A DNA stretch of 64,000 bases, from positions 310,001-374,000 of the forward strand of contig NZ_AHOO02000013.1 of the NCBI RefSeq assembly GCF_000244755.1, given 5' to 3'. Positions 18,304 to 27,713 of the stretch are shown one piece after another. The position numbers and the translations under genes were made by a program. Positions within the stretch are counted from its first letter, which is position 1. Each line of letters starts with the position of its first letter. Below the pieces are notes generated by a model. The model had not been told where the DNA came from. It searched no databases and worked only from the letters and a program-made list of their open reading frames with translations. The DNA comes from Leptospira licerasiae serovar Varillal str. VAR 010 (GTDB lineage: Bacteria > Spirochaetota > Leptospiria > Leptospirales > Leptospiraceae).

Positions 18304-19578
18304 ATGGATTTCGCAAAGATTAGGGGCAAGGATCTACAGGATTGCCTAATGCAGATGAAGATGAAATACGGCCCGGAAGCCCATGTCATCGAACATAGGA
18401 TTTTGACCGAAGGTGGGGTGTTTGGAACAGGTCTTATGGCCCGCAAGGTCGTCGAGATCCAAGTCGGGATCCCTGAAAAGGCAAGTTCCAGAGAGAAGGT
18501 GGAGAAAAAACTCCAAGACCTAAAAGAATTGCTGAAACAAAAGTCTACTCTTGGCTCTGAAAAAAGAAGAAGTCTGGAAGAGTTACCTAGTTGGGAAGAA
18601 AGAACTTCTCGTCCGAGGACTTCTTCTTTGCCTAAAGAACTAATAGAAGTCACATCTGAAGAAATAGAGTCCGAGGAAAATTTAGGGCTTTCTTTCTCCA
18701 AAGAATTCGAGCCTAAAATTGTAAGGCCGATCCGCAAAGAGCAGGATTCCAATATCCTTAAAATGAGGGATAAACTTATCAAAGAAGGAATGAGCGAGGC
18801 TTACGCGGAAGAAATTATTTCCCAGGTGGAGCAGAGACTTTCCCCTTTGGATCGTTCTCGTACAGTGGCAGTTCAGGAAAAAATCGTAGAAGTTCTTTCT
18901 GAAAGAGTGCAGGTGGAACCTGATATTTTTAAGGGAACTAGAAGGGGACAGAGAAAAGTGGTCTTCTTTGTGGGGCCTACCGGTAGTGGAAAGACAACTA
19001 GTATCGCAAAACTAGCCGCTAAGTACCATCTTCATATGGGAAAATCAGTGTCACTTTACACAACCGACAACTATAGGATCGCGGCAATCGAACAGCTAAA
19101 ACGCTACGCGGATACCATGGAAATGCCTTTTTATGCGGTAAAAGATCTGAAACGTTTTCAGGAGACCCTGGCAAGAGACGGATCAGAGCTGATCCTAATA
19201 GATACTGCGGGTTATAGCCATCGTAATGTGGACCAGCTTAGCAAAATGTACGGATATCTTTCCGCATTCGGAGAAAGGGACAACGTCGAAAATATCCTTG
19301 TATTATCCGCCACATCTTCGTATCATCACACCCACTCCGTAATGAAAGCCTACGAACCTCTTGGTTTCCGTAGAATTTTATTAACTAAACTGGACGAAGC
19401 GGAATTTTTGGGTGGATTTCTGGAACTAGCCGATACACTTAATAAGGGTTTTACCCATTTAAGTGTTGGTCAAGAAGTTCCCTTCGATATGATCCCAGCG
19501 GAAAAACACCAACTCGCTGAATGCGCAGTAAATCCGGAAAAACTCATCGAGATCCGTGGAGAAGTATTCTCCGCTTAA
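18304..19578 (+). CDS. flhF: Flagellar placement GTPase FlhF (SRP-like)
   Basis: FlhF is a signal-recognition-particle type GTPase that sets flagellar position, which for spirochaetes means near the cell poles. The perfect site AGGAGG lies eight bases before ATG 18304. The N-terminal 40 residues carry the FlhF-specific [12 protein letters not shown] pattern. A charged, low-complexity linker follows to about residue 190, then the NG domain: Walker [10 protein letters not shown] at 224-232, [13 protein letters not shown] (G2 region), D-T-A-G (G3) and T-K-L-D-E-A (G4). The 424-residue length is typical. flhG follows. Confidence 0.94.
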   Translation: MDFAKIRGKDLQDCLMQMKMKYGPEAHVIEHRILTEGGVFGTGLMARKVVEIQVGIPEKASSREKVEKKLQDLKELLKQKSTLGSEKRRSLEELPSWEERTSRPRTSSLPKELIEVTSEEIESEENLGLSFSKEFEPKIVRPIRKEQDSNILKMRDKLIKEGMSEAYAEEIISQVEQRLSPLDRSRTVAVQEKIVEVLSERVQVEPDIFKGTRRGQRKVVFFVGPTGSGKTTSIAKLAAKYHLHMGKSVSLYTTDNYRIAAIEQLKRYADTMEMPFYAVKDLKRFQETLARDGSELILIDTAGYSHRNVDQLSKMYGYLSAFGERDNVENILVLSATSSYHHTHSVMKAYEPLGFRRILLTKLDEAEFLGGFLELADTLNKGFTHLSVGQEVPFDMIPAEKHQLAECAVNPEKLIEIRGEVFSA

Positions 19579-19616
19579 GGTTTCGATAAACCTAAGTCCC
19601 AGAGAAAGAGGTTAGG

Positions 19617-20522
19617 ATGGACCAAGCGACTCAGTTGCGGAAACTTACCGAGGGTAATACGAGTTTAAAACTCGTGTCTTCAACCAAACCTATGACTAAG
19701 ATTATAGCGATCGCTTCCGGAAAGGGTGGGGTCGGTAAAAGTACTATCTCCGTAAATCTAGCTATCTCCATGGCTAAGGCGGGACAGAAAGTCCTAGTAT
19801 TCGACGGAGACCTAGGACTCGCTAACGTAAATGTGATCTTAGGGATCATCCCTAAGTATAATTTGTATCATGTAGTCAAGGGACATAAAAGTTTAAAGGA
19901 CATCATCATCCAAGCTCCGGAAGGAGTGGATATCATTGCGGGCGCAAGCGGATATTCTCAACTTGCGAACCTGAACGATACCCAAAGAAATAATTTGATC
20001 AAAGGATTTGCCGATCTGGATTCCTATGATTATATGATCATAGACACCGGAGCAGGGATCAGTTCTAACGTGATCGGACTTACACTTCCTGCGGACGATG
20101 TAATCGTAGTTACTACGCCTGAACCAACCGCAATCACCGACTCTTATGGTCTCATCAAAGCGATCGTTTCCCAAAGTAGGGACAAAAATCTAAAGATGGT
20201 CGTCAACCGTGTGCGTTCCGCTATCGAAGGCAAAAAGGTTGCAGATCGTGTGATCGATATCTCAGGCCAGTTCCTAGAAGTGAGAGTCGAAAATTTAGGA
20301 TTTATCTTCCAGGACGACGAGGTGGAAAAAAGTATCCGGGAGCAAAAACCTTATATCATCCATTCACCTAAGAGCAAAGCGGCCGCTTGTTTGAATCGGA
20401 TCACTTATTCTCTACTCAACCAAGAAATGGACAATTTGGACGACTCCGGAATTACAGGATTCTTCCGTAAGTTTTTCAATTTTGTGGACGTTAGAGAAAA
20501 ACAACAGAGCGAGGAAGAGTGA
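19617..20522 (+). CDS. flhG: MinD-like ATPase FlhG (YlxH/FleN), flagellar number control
   Basis: This 301-residue MinD/ParA-family ATPase has the deviant Walker [10 protein letters not shown] at 35-43, [11 protein letters not shown] (Walker A' aspartate and switch I), and I-I-D-T-G-A-G-I (Walker B/switch II). Such proteins pair with FlhF and limit the number of flagella by antagonising it and the master regulator or C-ring assembly. The immediate position after flhF supports this role rather than septum-site selection. The C-terminus continues with a charged tail and overlaps the next gene by GTGA. Confidence 0.93.
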   Translation: MDQATQLRKLTEGNTSLKLVSSTKPMTKIIAIASGKGGVGKSTISVNLAISMAKAGQKVLVFDGDLGLANVNVILGIIPKYNLYHVVKGHKSLKDIIIQAPEGVDIIAGASGYSQLANLNDTQRNNLIKGFADLDSYDYMIIDTGAGISSNVIGLTLPADDVIVVTTPEPTAITDSYGLIKAIVSQSRDKNLKMVVNRVRSAIEGKKVADRVIDISGQFLEVRVENLGFIFQDDEVEKSIREQKPYIIHSPKSKAAACLNRITYSLLNQEMDNLDDSGITGFFRKFFNFVDVREKQQSEEE

Positions 20523-21004
20523 ACCTGCAAATCGGTTTCCTCGCTTTTTTCTCCTTTTTAGGACTCATCATTAGTCTTGTCTGCGGCATCATGGTCGGAA
20601 ATTACTTCGGCCATATTCTATTTATTACCTTTTTATCCACGGTCGGTATGTCTGTTTTCGGATTCGGGGTTTATTCCGTTTTAGCTGCTAAGGTCCCAGA
20701 GTTTTTGGAACTTTTAAGCAATTTTACCGGGGCTCATTCCTTGGGAGACGAGGATGGTTTGGATGGCGGGGGTCGTCATTCTCATTCGGAGCACGCGGAT
20801 ATGGATACTTCTACCGTTAATTTCGATTCTCCAAGTAGCGCGGACGAGATCCGAGCGGCTGCAAGTGGTATCCCTCGCAAAAAAGCGGATAAATTCGGAG
20901 ATCATATCATTGTAGAAAATATCGCGATCAAAAACGAGCCTAAGTTAATGGCGGAAGCGATCCGGACCATGCTCGCCAAAGACGACGGCAGCCAGGACAA
21001 ATAG
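20519..21004 (+). CDS. Unrecognised membrane protein in the flagellar unit
   Basis: A 161-residue protein starts at GTG 20519, overlapping the flhG stop (GTGA), so it is translationally coupled. Two membrane helices (about residues 5-28 and 34-56) lie at the N-terminus. Residues 66-95 are glycine- and histidine-rich ([10 protein letters not shown]), possibly a metal-binding or flexible patch. The C-terminal third is polar with a predicted helix ([16 protein letters not shown]). I know no family. Its place between flhG and the sigma factor suggests a flagella-linked job at the inner membrane. Confidence 0.75.
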   Translation: MNLQIGFLAFFSFLGLIISLVCGIMVGNYFGHILFITFLSTVGMSVFGFGVYSVLAAKVPEFLELLSNFTGAHSLGDEDGLDGGGRHSHSEHADMDTSTVNFDSPSSADEIRAAASGIPRKKADKFGDHIIVENIAIKNEPKLMAEAIRTMLAKDDGSQDK

Positions 21005-21034
21005 TAAAAATCTTTCCGACCGAATTCTTGGCTC

Positions 21035-21048
21035 GTTGGAACTCCAAC
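21035..21048. repeat. Palindromic repeat upstream of the sigma factor gene
   Basis: GTTGGA (21035-21040) pairs with TCCAAC (21043-21048) around AC. The same core occurs in the flhB extension, and a related form, TGTAGGAGCTCCTACA, is found at 38791. It sits in the 197-base gap before the sigma factor gene, which otherwise is AT-rich and holds no gene. Confidence 0.5.
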
Positions 21049-21201
21049 ACACGATTTACATCGCGATTTTGGCTTAAATCCGCCCAGAAACCCAATGAGA
21101 CAAAAAACTGCTTGATTTCCCTTTTTTGAGTCAAAAAATGCTATTGCAAATCGGTTTGGTCCACGACACTCTTAAGCAGAGGACCATCCTATTCCGTTGT
21201 T

Positions 21202-22002
21202 ATGTCCAAACTTTTCGAAAAATACAATAATACGGATGAAACCGAACTTTGGAAGTCCTACCGGGATTCAAAAGACCAAAATATTCGCAGTTATCTTGTA
21301 GAAAAATATTCTCCTCTAGTCAAACACGTAGCTGGTCGTATCGCGATCGGTATGCCTCAAAATGTTGAGTTCGATGATCTTGTTTCATACGGGGTATTCG
21401 GTCTTCTAGATGCGATCGAAAAATTCGATCCGGAAAGACAGATCAAATTTAAAACCTATGCGATGACCCGGATCAGAGGTTCTATCTTCGACGAACTTCG
21501 TTCTATCGATTGGATTCCCCGCTCTATTCGCCAAAAAGCGAAACAGTTGGAGCAAATTATCGGAATGCTCGAGAACAAAGAGGGCGCTCATGTAGAGGAC
21601 GAAGCGATCGCAAAAGAAATGGGGATCTCCGTCGAGGAGTTCAACTCTCTTCTTACTAAGATCAGCGGCACGTCACTCGTTTCTTTAAATGATATTTGGT
21701 TCCTTGGCGATGAGAACGACGAGGTTTCTTTCATGGAGACATTAGAATCTCCAATGAACATGAATCCTGACACGATCATCGAAAAAGAAGAAATCAAAAA
21801 CGTGATCGTGGAAGCGATTAAGACACTTCCGGACAAAGAAAAAAAAGTAATCGTCCTTTATTATTACGAAGATCTAACCTTAAAAGAGATCGGAGAAGTA
21901 TTGGAAGTAACCGAGTCCAGGATTTCCCAACTTCATACGAGAGCTGTCGCAAGGCTTCGTAGTAAATTAGGAAAAGTGAAATCGGTTATTAGTAAAAAAT
22001 AA
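21202..22002 (+). CDS. fliA: Flagellar sigma factor (sigma28, FliA/WhiG type)
   Basis: The 266-residue protein is a group 3 sigma factor with regions 2, 3 and 4. Region 2 contains [13 protein letters not shown] and [20 protein letters not shown]. Next comes [23 protein letters not shown], a strong sigma28 signature. Region 4 is [21 protein letters not shown]. It directs transcription of late flagellar and chemotaxis genes and is usually held by an anti-sigma factor (FlgM). The Bacillus-like name SigD/WhiG is equally valid. It sits after a 197-base gap, so it may have its own promoter. Confidence 0.93.
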   Translation: MSKLFEKYNNTDETELWKSYRDSKDQNIRSYLVEKYSPLVKHVAGRIAIGMPQNVEFDDLVSYGVFGLLDAIEKFDPERQIKFKTYAMTRIRGSIFDELRSIDWIPRSIRQKAKQLEQIIGMLENKEGAHVEDEAIAKEMGISVEEFNSLLTKISGTSLVSLNDIWFLGDENDEVSFMETLESPMNMNPDTIIEKEEIKNVIVEAIKTLPDKEKKVIVLYYYEDLTLKEIGEVLEVTESRISQLHTRAVARLRSKLGKVKSVISKK

Positions 22003-22031
22003 TATACCGAACCGTCTCAGAGGAGCTTCTT

Positions 22032-24014
22032 TTGAGTCTTACATCCTTTCTTAAAGACCAATCTAAAGAACTAGATAAGCTCCAAAACGAGCAGGTAGAA
22101 GTAATAGCTCCTACTTTGGAGAAATGTCTGCAGATGGCTGCAGCACATCTCAAACGAAAATCACACGAGCTGGACTATATAGTAATCAAACGCGGAAAGA
22201 AAAAACTTTTCGGATCGGAACCTTGGCATATCAGAGCATCCATTCTTCCGGAAGATACTTTCTTAGACGAACTCTCGGAATTGGACAAAAAGCTCACCGG
22301 CGGCTCCGGAAAACTAGTCTCCAAAGATCTGAAAGAGTTCCTACAACCTAAGGATAGAGACGGAAAAGCAGTCGTTCAAATTTTCCGCAACGGAGTTTAC
22401 CTCACAGTATATCCCCCATCCGGCGAAGGAAAGGCGATCGAATTGTCGGAAGTTTCTCGAAGACTTTCCGTTAGAGGCGTAAACGAAGTAGACGATGGCC
22501 AGATCCGCAAGATCGTAAAAGAGACAAAGGGAGAACCTATTTATATTTCCAATATGAAACCAAGGCAGGGCGCCGAGGGGAAAATGGTATTGGATATCGC
22601 TCCCGATAAGATGAAGGCAAAGATTACTTTTATCCCTCCAAAACCGGGCGGAAGAGATCTGGAAGTAAAAGACGTAGTCAATTATCTCAAAAATGCAGGG
22701 ATTAAATACGGAGTAAAAGAAGAAGAGATCCAAAAAAGGTTGGAGGACGAATTTTATAACCAACCTTTCACCGCTGCAGAAGGAGATCCTCCTGTTAACG
22801 GAAAAAATGCTCAGGTTATCTTCCATGTACGTGTCAGCAAGAAGGTAGTCTTCCGAGAAGACGAGTCCGGAAAAGTAGACTACAAAGATATGGACCTGAT
22901 AGAGAACGTTGTTGTAGGACAACTTCTGGCGGAAAAAATTCCTGCGGAAAGAGGGAAATACGGACGCACATTATTCAACGAACTTCTACCAGCAAAAGAC
23001 GGATTAGATACCGAACTCAAACAAGGTAAGGGTACTATCCTTTCCGAAGACAGGACCAAACTCACTGCGGAGGTGAACGGACAAGTTGTCTATGCAAGCG
23101 GTAGACTTTCCGTCGAAACGGTTTACAGGGTCAACGGGGACGTGGGTATCAAAACAGGTAACGTTACATTCTTAGGTTCCGTAATCATCACTGGGAACGT
23201 AGAGGACAATTATTCGGTCAAGGCAGCGGGAAATATAGAGATCTACGGCACTGTCCAAAAAGCAAACGTAGAAGCGGATGGGGACATTATCATTCGCCAA
23301 GGGGTTTCCGGAAGAGACGAGGCCAGGATCGAATCCACTGGCGGGAACGTGATTGCAAAGTTCATTCAGAACGCAACCGTAGTCACCGAAAAAGACGTAG
23401 TAGTGCAGGAAGGAATCCTACACTGCTTTGTGAGCGCCGGGGGGAAAGTGATCTCCAACGGTAAGAGGGGGCAAATTGTAGGAGGTACGATTCGTGCTTC
23501 CGATACCATTGCGGCCAAGGTCATAGGATCTTCCGCCAACCCAGCAACAGAGTTGATTGTAGGAACGGATCCAAAAGTATTAAAACAAATCTCAGAATAC
23601 GAAGAAAAACTGGCAGAAAACCAGGATAAGTTCGAGCAGATCTCCAAGAGTCTAAAGACTCTTAAGGCGAGAAAGGAGAATGATCCGGCATCTTTTACCC
23701 AAGACCATGAGCAACAATTGATCAAAACCAGTAAGGCTACCGAAAAACTGGAGATCCGGGTCCGAGAATACGAAAACGAGATCCAGAATCTCAAGGCGTA
23801 TATAGAAGAAAGAGCCGCGAACGGAAAGATCAGCGTCGAAAAGACCTTATACGGTGGGGTTACCATCAAGATCAAAAGTGCGGAATTTAAGACCCGTAAT
23901 GAGATCAAACATAAGAGTTTTGTGGAAGAGAACGGGGTTATTAGACAATTGCCGTACCAAGATCCTGAACCGGATAAAAAAGACTGGAGAAAAAACAGAT
24001 CTAGAGGAAAATAA
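22032..24014 (+). CDS. FapA-type (DUF342) polymer-forming protein with Jag-N-like domain
   Basis: The 660-residue protein starts at TTG 22032 with AGAGGAG seven bases upstream. Residues about 25-75 resemble the Jag N-terminal domain ([15 protein letters not shown], then [13 protein letters not shown]). The middle is a FapA (flagellar assembly protein A) module with repeated G-N-V and G-x-V-x-x-A-x-x-x-I steps (about 370-490) that form a parallel beta-helix. Residues about 500-600 form a coiled coil and the tail is basic. FapA-like proteins are tied to polar flagella and to cytoskeletal or matrix functions. It follows the sigma factor by 29 bases. Confidence 0.82.
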   Translation: MSLTSFLKDQSKELDKLQNEQVEVIAPTLEKCLQMAAAHLKRKSHELDYIVIKRGKKKLFGSEPWHIRASILPEDTFLDELSELDKKLTGGSGKLVSKDLKEFLQPKDRDGKAVVQIFRNGVYLTVYPPSGEGKAIELSEVSRRLSVRGVNEVDDGQIRKIVKETKGEPIYISNMKPRQGAEGKMVLDIAPDKMKAKITFIPPKPGGRDLEVKDVVNYLKNAGIKYGVKEEEIQKRLEDEFYNQPFTAAEGDPPVNGKNAQVIFHVRVSKKVVFREDESGKVDYKDMDLIENVVVGQLLAEKIPAERGKYGRTLFNELLPAKDGLDTELKQGKGTILSEDRTKLTAEVNGQVVYASGRLSVETVYRVNGDVGIKTGNVTFLGSVIITGNVEDNYSVKAAGNIEIYGTVQKANVEADGDIIIRQGVSGRDEARIESTGGNVIAKFIQNATVVTEKDVVVQEGILHCFVSAGGKVISNGKRGQIVGGTIRASDTIAAKVIGSSANPATELIVGTDPKVLKQISEYEEKLAENQDKFEQISKSLKTLKARKENDPASFTQDHEQQLIKTSKATEKLEIRVREYENEIQNLKAYIEERAANGKISVEKTLYGGVTIKIKSAEFKTRNEIKHKSFVEENGVIRQLPYQDPEPDKKDWRKNRSRGK

Positions 24015-24019
24015 AGGAT

Positions 24020-24385
24020 ATGAGGCTGAACGAACCTCTTTCCGGATACGGCGCTGCGAACGATTTGGTCCGAAGGACTATACTGGAGAACCCACATACT
24101 CTTTCGAACGTAATCGCCCAGAACGAAAAATCGGTCCGAGAGTATTCCATAGATAAAAAGTATGCGGTGCAAATGTACACCGAGACTTTTTCTCTTTCAC
24201 CGGAATATAGGGAAAGACTTCGCACCTCATACACCCAAAGGATCGGAGAAATAGAAAAGGAAATCCGTTCTTTTAAAGGACCAAAACCCGAGGGTGGAAA
24301 GGAGAAAATTTTCTCCTATGATAAGAGCGGTAGAAAAACCGAAATTCGGACTCCTACTCGTTCTACAGTGGACTATATAGCTTAA
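24020..24385 (+). CDS. Unrecognised 121-residue protein in the flagellar unit
   Basis: The gene starts five bases after the FapA-type gene and is likely co-transcribed. The protein lacks membrane segments or cysteines. It is mostly helical (residues 14-80, e.g. Y-S-I-D-K-K-Y-A-V-Q-M-Y), with a central E-Y-R-E-R-L-R-T-S-Y-T-Q-R-I-G-E-I-E-K-E-I and a polar C-terminus rich in Arg and Thr. I know no family. Codon use looks like that of its neighbours, and its position argues for a cytoplasmic helper of flagellar assembly. Confidence 0.65.
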   Translation: MRLNEPLSGYGAANDLVRRTILENPHTLSNVIAQNEKSVREYSIDKKYAVQMYTETFSLSPEYRERLRTSYTQRIGEIEKEIRSFKGPKPEGGKEKIFSYDKSGRKTEIRTPTRSTVDYIA

Positions 24386-24449
24386 TAAAAACGCGCCGGT
24401 CTTCCTGAGGGATGTTGTTGGAAATATCCTCGAAAAGGACGCTTGTGCG

Positions 24450-25658
24450 ATGGAACTATTCACAGTCCTATTCTTAAATATCATCATAGCCGTAGGCTTG
24501 TACGTAGGCGTATCCGCCCAAGTGACGAAGAGAATTCGTTCTCATATGATCCGTCGTATCAACGAAGAGATCCGTACATTAGTAGACGAGATCCAAACGG
24601 AAACAGAAAGCCAGATCGAACTTTTGAATTCAAAGATCCAAGCTTATAAAATTTTGGTCCAACGTTCCGATTCTTTGGAGGATAAATATAAGTCCATTCT
24701 CCAGAAACTGGAATCTCTTCCAGACAGAATACTTTCTACCGAAGGTAAAAAATCAGAAAAACAGAATATAGCTCCTGAACCGATCTTGGAATTCGAAAGT
24801 GTAGAAGAGGAATTAGAAATCAGCGAGCCTTCTATCCTAACACAAAAAGAAGCGATCCAAATTTCCGACGAAGAAAAATTCAAGAATGAGTATCTGACCC
24901 TGATTCGTGAAAAACAAAAGGAACTTAAAACTACTCCGACTGAATCGTTAGAGAGTAGAAAACAAGAACTTGCCGCAAAAGCCGGAGAAGGTGTAGGCAG
25001 GCTTTATAAACAGAATCTGAGGGAGAATTATTCTGCAGAAAATCCAAAACCTTTCTTGGATCCTGAAAGAAAAAATCTCAAAAAAGAAACTGTTCCTTCT
25101 GGAGAAGAAGATTCGGGAACGTTAGGGATTCTGAAAAACTTCGGCAAGAAGATCAAGGATGTAATGGGCTGGAAAGATCCTCAGGAATTGATGTCCGAAA
25201 TTTCTCCCACCAGAACTCCTCAGCCCATGTATAACCCGAGTTCTACATTCGATATTTCTCTGGACGGAGATCCGTTCGAAGAGAATAAAATCCAGTTTCC
25301 AGATGATATTAGCGGAGGCTCTTTGAAAGCGGAGTCGGATTATACTCCTGAATTGGATCCTAAAAAAACGAGTTCCAAGTCCAAAAGAACGGACAATAAA
25401 ATCCCGGTGGAGGAAAACTTCGGAAAAATCCTGGAAAGAAAAATGACGGGTTACGCTCCTCAAAAACAGGATTCCGTAAAAATTTCCTCCGAAACAGCGC
25501 TAAAAGACCTAGGAGAAGGGGCAAGCAAAATTGAGAAGGTCGTTTTCCTCTTGAAAAAAGGATACTCCCATGAGGAGATCTCAGAAGCCTTGGATCTCGC
25601 CACCGGTGAGGTGGACATTATTGAAAGATTTAGGTTGGAGAGAAATAGGAGGACCTAA
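24450..25658 (+). CDS. Unrecognised membrane-anchored coiled-coil protein with C-terminal helical domain
   Basis: This 402-residue protein starts with one membrane helix (about residues 4-24, T-V-L-F-L-N-I-I-I-A-V-G-L-Y-V), followed by a long coiled coil to about residue 85. A low-complexity acidic linker extends to about 340. The last 50 residues contain I-E-K-V-V-F-L-L-K-K-G-Y-S-H-E-E-I-S-E-A and I-I-E-R-F-R-L, a helix-turn-helix-like motif also seen at the ends of DUF6115-type membrane proteins near flagellar genes. The stop overlaps the remA start (TAATG). A scaffold between membrane and cytoplasm in flagellar placement is a guess. Confidence 0.7.
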   Translation: MELFTVLFLNIIIAVGLYVGVSAQVTKRIRSHMIRRINEEIRTLVDEIQTETESQIELLNSKIQAYKILVQRSDSLEDKYKSILQKLESLPDRILSTEGKKSEKQNIAPEPILEFESVEEELEISEPSILTQKEAIQISDEEKFKNEYLTLIREKQKELKTTPTESLESRKQELAAKAGEGVGRLYKQNLRENYSAENPKPFLDPERKNLKKETVPSGEEDSGTLGILKNFGKKIKDVMGWKDPQELMSEISPTRTPQPMYNPSSTFDISLDGDPFEENKIQFPDDISGGSLKAESDYTPELDPKKTSSKSKRTDNKIPVEENFGKILERKMTGYAPQKQDSVKISSETALKDLGEGASKIEKVVFLLKKGYSHEEISEALDLATGEVDIIERFRLERNRRT

Positions 25659-25939
25659 TGTCCCAATTTAGCGTCTTGAACGTTGGTTTTGGAAATATAG
25701 TCATGGTTTCCAAGATCGTGGGTATCATTCATTCGGATTCGGCCTCCGCAAAAAGGATCCGAAACGAAGCCAAAAGTAATAACAGTTTGGTAGACGCGAC
25801 TCAAGGGAAAAAGACCAGGTCCATTATCATTACGGACTCCAACCATCTGATCCTTTCCAACTTAAGAGTGGAAGCCCTCACAAGAAGGATAGAAAGCAGG
25901 GATAATTCTATCGCAGAAGAAGAGGAAGAAAAGGACTGA
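25658..25939 (+). CDS. remA: RemA/DUF370-family regulator
   Basis: The 93-residue protein matches the RemA family: N-V-G-F-G-N-I-V at the start, [14 protein letters not shown] in the middle, and [12 protein letters not shown] late. In Bacillus, RemA is a ring-forming DNA-binding protein that activates matrix genes and is encoded next to guanylate kinase, the same order as here. The gene starts by TAATG overlap with the upstream coiled-coil gene and ends in an acidic tail (E-E-E-E-E-K-D). The role in a spirochaete is unknown; the position suggests a link between motility and surface or osmotic response. Confidence 0.88.
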   Translation: MSQFSVLNVGFGNIVMVSKIVGIIHSDSASAKRIRNEAKSNNSLVDATQGKKTRSIIITDSNHLILSNLRVEALTRRIESRDNSIAEEEEEKD

Positions 25940-26487
25940 AATCTCCCAAACTAATCGTTCTATCCTCCGTAGCAGGAGGCGGTAAATCCACACTTATCCA
26001 AATGATACGAGCCAAACATCCAGATTTGGCTTTTTCAGTTTCTTGTACTACGAGACCTCCGCGTCCCGGGGACAAAGAAGGAGTAACGTATTTTTTCTTA
26101 AGCAAAGAAGAATTCGAATCCGGGATCGATAAGGGAGAATTTCTGGAATGGGCCAAGGTTCATGATAATTACTACGGAACTCCCGTTAAGTTCGTGAATC
26201 AATGTATGTCAGCCGGCAAATCCGTGATCATGGATTTAGATGTGCAGGGAGCTGCCCAGGTAAAACAAAAACTCGGAAAAGAAGCTATCACGATCTTTAT
26301 ACTTCCTCCAAACGAAGAAGAATGGGAAAAAAGACTAAGAGGTAGAGGAACCGATTCCGAAGAAAGTATCCTGAAACGTATCAAGAATGGAAAAGAAGAA
26401 CTGTCACATAAAGACGAGTTCGACCATATCATTGTGAACGATACTCTCGAACACGCTCTCTCTCGTTTAGAAGAAATTTTATTTTAG
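25936..26487 (+). CDS. gmk: Guanylate kinase, apparently starting at CTG
   Basis: Guanylate kinase phosphorylates GMP to GDP with ATP. The frame covers the P-loop [10 protein letters not shown], then [10 protein letters not shown] (GMP binding) and [12 protein letters not shown]. The first in-frame ATG (26002) lies after the P-loop and would remove it. No ATG, GTG or TTG occurs between the upstream stop (25903-25905) and the P-loop, leaving CTG at 25936 as the likely start. It overlaps the remA stop as CTGA, like ATGA couplings nearby, and AGAGGA plus AAGGA lie upstream. From CTG the protein has 183 residues, slightly short of the usual 200. Confidence 0.88.
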   Translation: MKSPKLIVLSSVAGGGKSTLIQMIRAKHPDLAFSVSCTTRPPRPGDKEGVTYFFLSKEEFESGIDKGEFLEWAKVHDNYYGTPVKFVNQCMSAGKSVIMDLDVQGAAQVKQKLGKEAITIFILPPNEEEWEKRLRGRGTDSEESILKRIKNGKEELSHKDEFDHIIVNDTLEHALSRLEEILF

Positions 26488-26558
26488 TTCAAATTCATTC
26501 CCATGAGTTTTTCACAAAAAATACAAAGTCACTAAAGATTTTGTTAGCAGGAGATAAT

Positions 26559-27611
26559 ATGAGTAAGACAGTGCGTTTTATTTTCTTGGTATCCGTTTTA
26601 ACAGTTTGTTCTAATTGTATATTCCTCATTAAACCCAGGAAGGATTTTGAAGAGAGTAAAAATTTAGCAGCCCCCGATTATTCTAGATCTGAATTTTGGG
26701 CGGCGCTCCCGGATAAAAAAGATAATGCGGATCTGGTCCCGGAAAATTCAGGTTTAAAGGAAAGCCAATCTATAGCGGAAGCGGATACTTTTTATATTCA
26801 TCCAACCACGTTACTTCTTCGGCCTAAGTATTGGAATGGGGATCTAAAGGACGAAAGTTTAAACGAAAGAACCGATAAACATCCGATCAAGACGCAAGCG
26901 AGCGCATTCAATGAATGTTGTAAGGTCTATGCTCCTAGATATAGACAGGCTGCATTTTTCGTTTTTACTAAAGATGCTCCGGAAGGAGAAGCCGCTTTGG
27001 ATCTTGCATTCCAAGATGTGAAAAACGCCTTTTTATACTATATGAAAAACTGGAACAAGGGGCGTCCTTATATCATAGCTTCTCATAGCCAAGGTACTCG
27101 GCATTCCGTTCGTCTGCTCAAAGAGGTCATTTCTTCTAATCCTGAATATAAGAAAAATTTAATTGTTTCTTATTCGATCGGGTTTCCATTTAAACAAGAG
27201 GAAACTGGTTTGCCCGTGTGTTCCGGTCCAAAAGATACAGGATGTGTGGTCGGTTGGAATTCCTATATTTGGGGAAATTCTCCGGGTAGATTATTGGACA
27301 GATATGGAAAAGAGACAGTCTGTGTGAATCCGTTAAGTTGGAAACAAGACCAGGAATATTCTGCTAAATCCGAAAATTTAGGAAGTATAAATCGAAGTTT
27401 CGATCAATTGATCCCGGGCATTGCCGATGCTAAATGTAATTCAGGCGTTCTATGGATCCATGAGCCGGAGATAAGCCGGACGCCAAACTTAGGAAAGGAC
27501 GGGAATTTACATACAGGTGATTTTCATTTCTTCTACGCGAATATTAGAAAAAATGCAAAGGATAGATTGGAATCTTTTAAAATACAGAGTGTTAAAAGAG
27601 GCAGAGAGTAA
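26559..27611 (+). CDS. DUF3089 lipoprotein, alpha/beta-hydrolase-like
   Basis: I choose ATG 26559 with AGGAG six bases upstream (350 residues). A TTG 18 bases upstream is in frame but weaker. The N-terminus is a lipoprotein-like signal (V-R-F-I-F-L-V-S-V-L-T-V-C), with Cys17 or Cys20 as the lipidation site. The body is a DUF3089 domain: T-F-Y-I-H-P-T-T at the start, F-V-F-T-K-D-A-P-E-G (about 135), then P-Y-I-I-A-S-H-S-Q-G-T holding the likely nucleophile serine, and the closing H-T-G-D-F-H-F-F-Y-A-N-I. DUF3089 members resemble alpha/beta hydrolases, but the substrate is not known. Confidence 0.85.
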   Translation: MSKTVRFIFLVSVLTVCSNCIFLIKPRKDFEESKNLAAPDYSRSEFWAALPDKKDNADLVPENSGLKESQSIAEADTFYIHPTTLLLRPKYWNGDLKDESLNERTDKHPIKTQASAFNECCKVYAPRYRQAAFFVFTKDAPEGEAALDLAFQDVKNAFLYYMKNWNKGRPYIIASHSQGTRHSVRLLKEVISSNPEYKKNLIVSYSIGFPFKQEETGLPVCSGPKDTGCVVGWNSYIWGNSPGRLLDRYGKETVCVNPLSWKQDQEYSAKSENLGSINRSFDQLIPGIADAKCNSGVLWIHEPEISRTPNLGKDGNLHTGDFHFFYANIRKNAKDRLESFKIQSVKRGRE

Positions 27612-27616
27612 ATTAT

Positions 27617-27705
27617 CACGCAGAGCCACGGAAAACGCAGAGTTGTAATTATAGAATATGAATAAATATAACTTTAATTTCTCCGCGTCTTTGCGCCTCT
27701 GCGTG
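27617..27705. repeat. CACGCAGAG inverted-repeat element, copy 1
   Basis: A left arm from 27617 (CACGCAGAG) to 27642 and a right arm from 27681 to 27705 (ending CTCTGCGTG) form an imperfect inverted repeat of about 25 bases around a 38-base AT-rich loop. It fills the gap between the DUF3089 gene and the convergent gene at 27714. The position fits a bidirectional terminator. The second copy is at 46766-46907. Confidence 0.75.
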
Positions 27706-27713
27706 ACAAAAAA

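Noticed and set aside
22341..22922. A 193-codon minus-strand frame opposite the FapA-type gene.
   Set aside because: Antisense shadow with a Tyr/Phe/Leu-rich composition and no family features.
23366..24172. A 268-codon minus-strand frame opposite the FapA-type gene.
   Set aside because: It is antisense to a coding region with a recognisable domain and is Ser/Phe-rich, as expected of a shadow frame.
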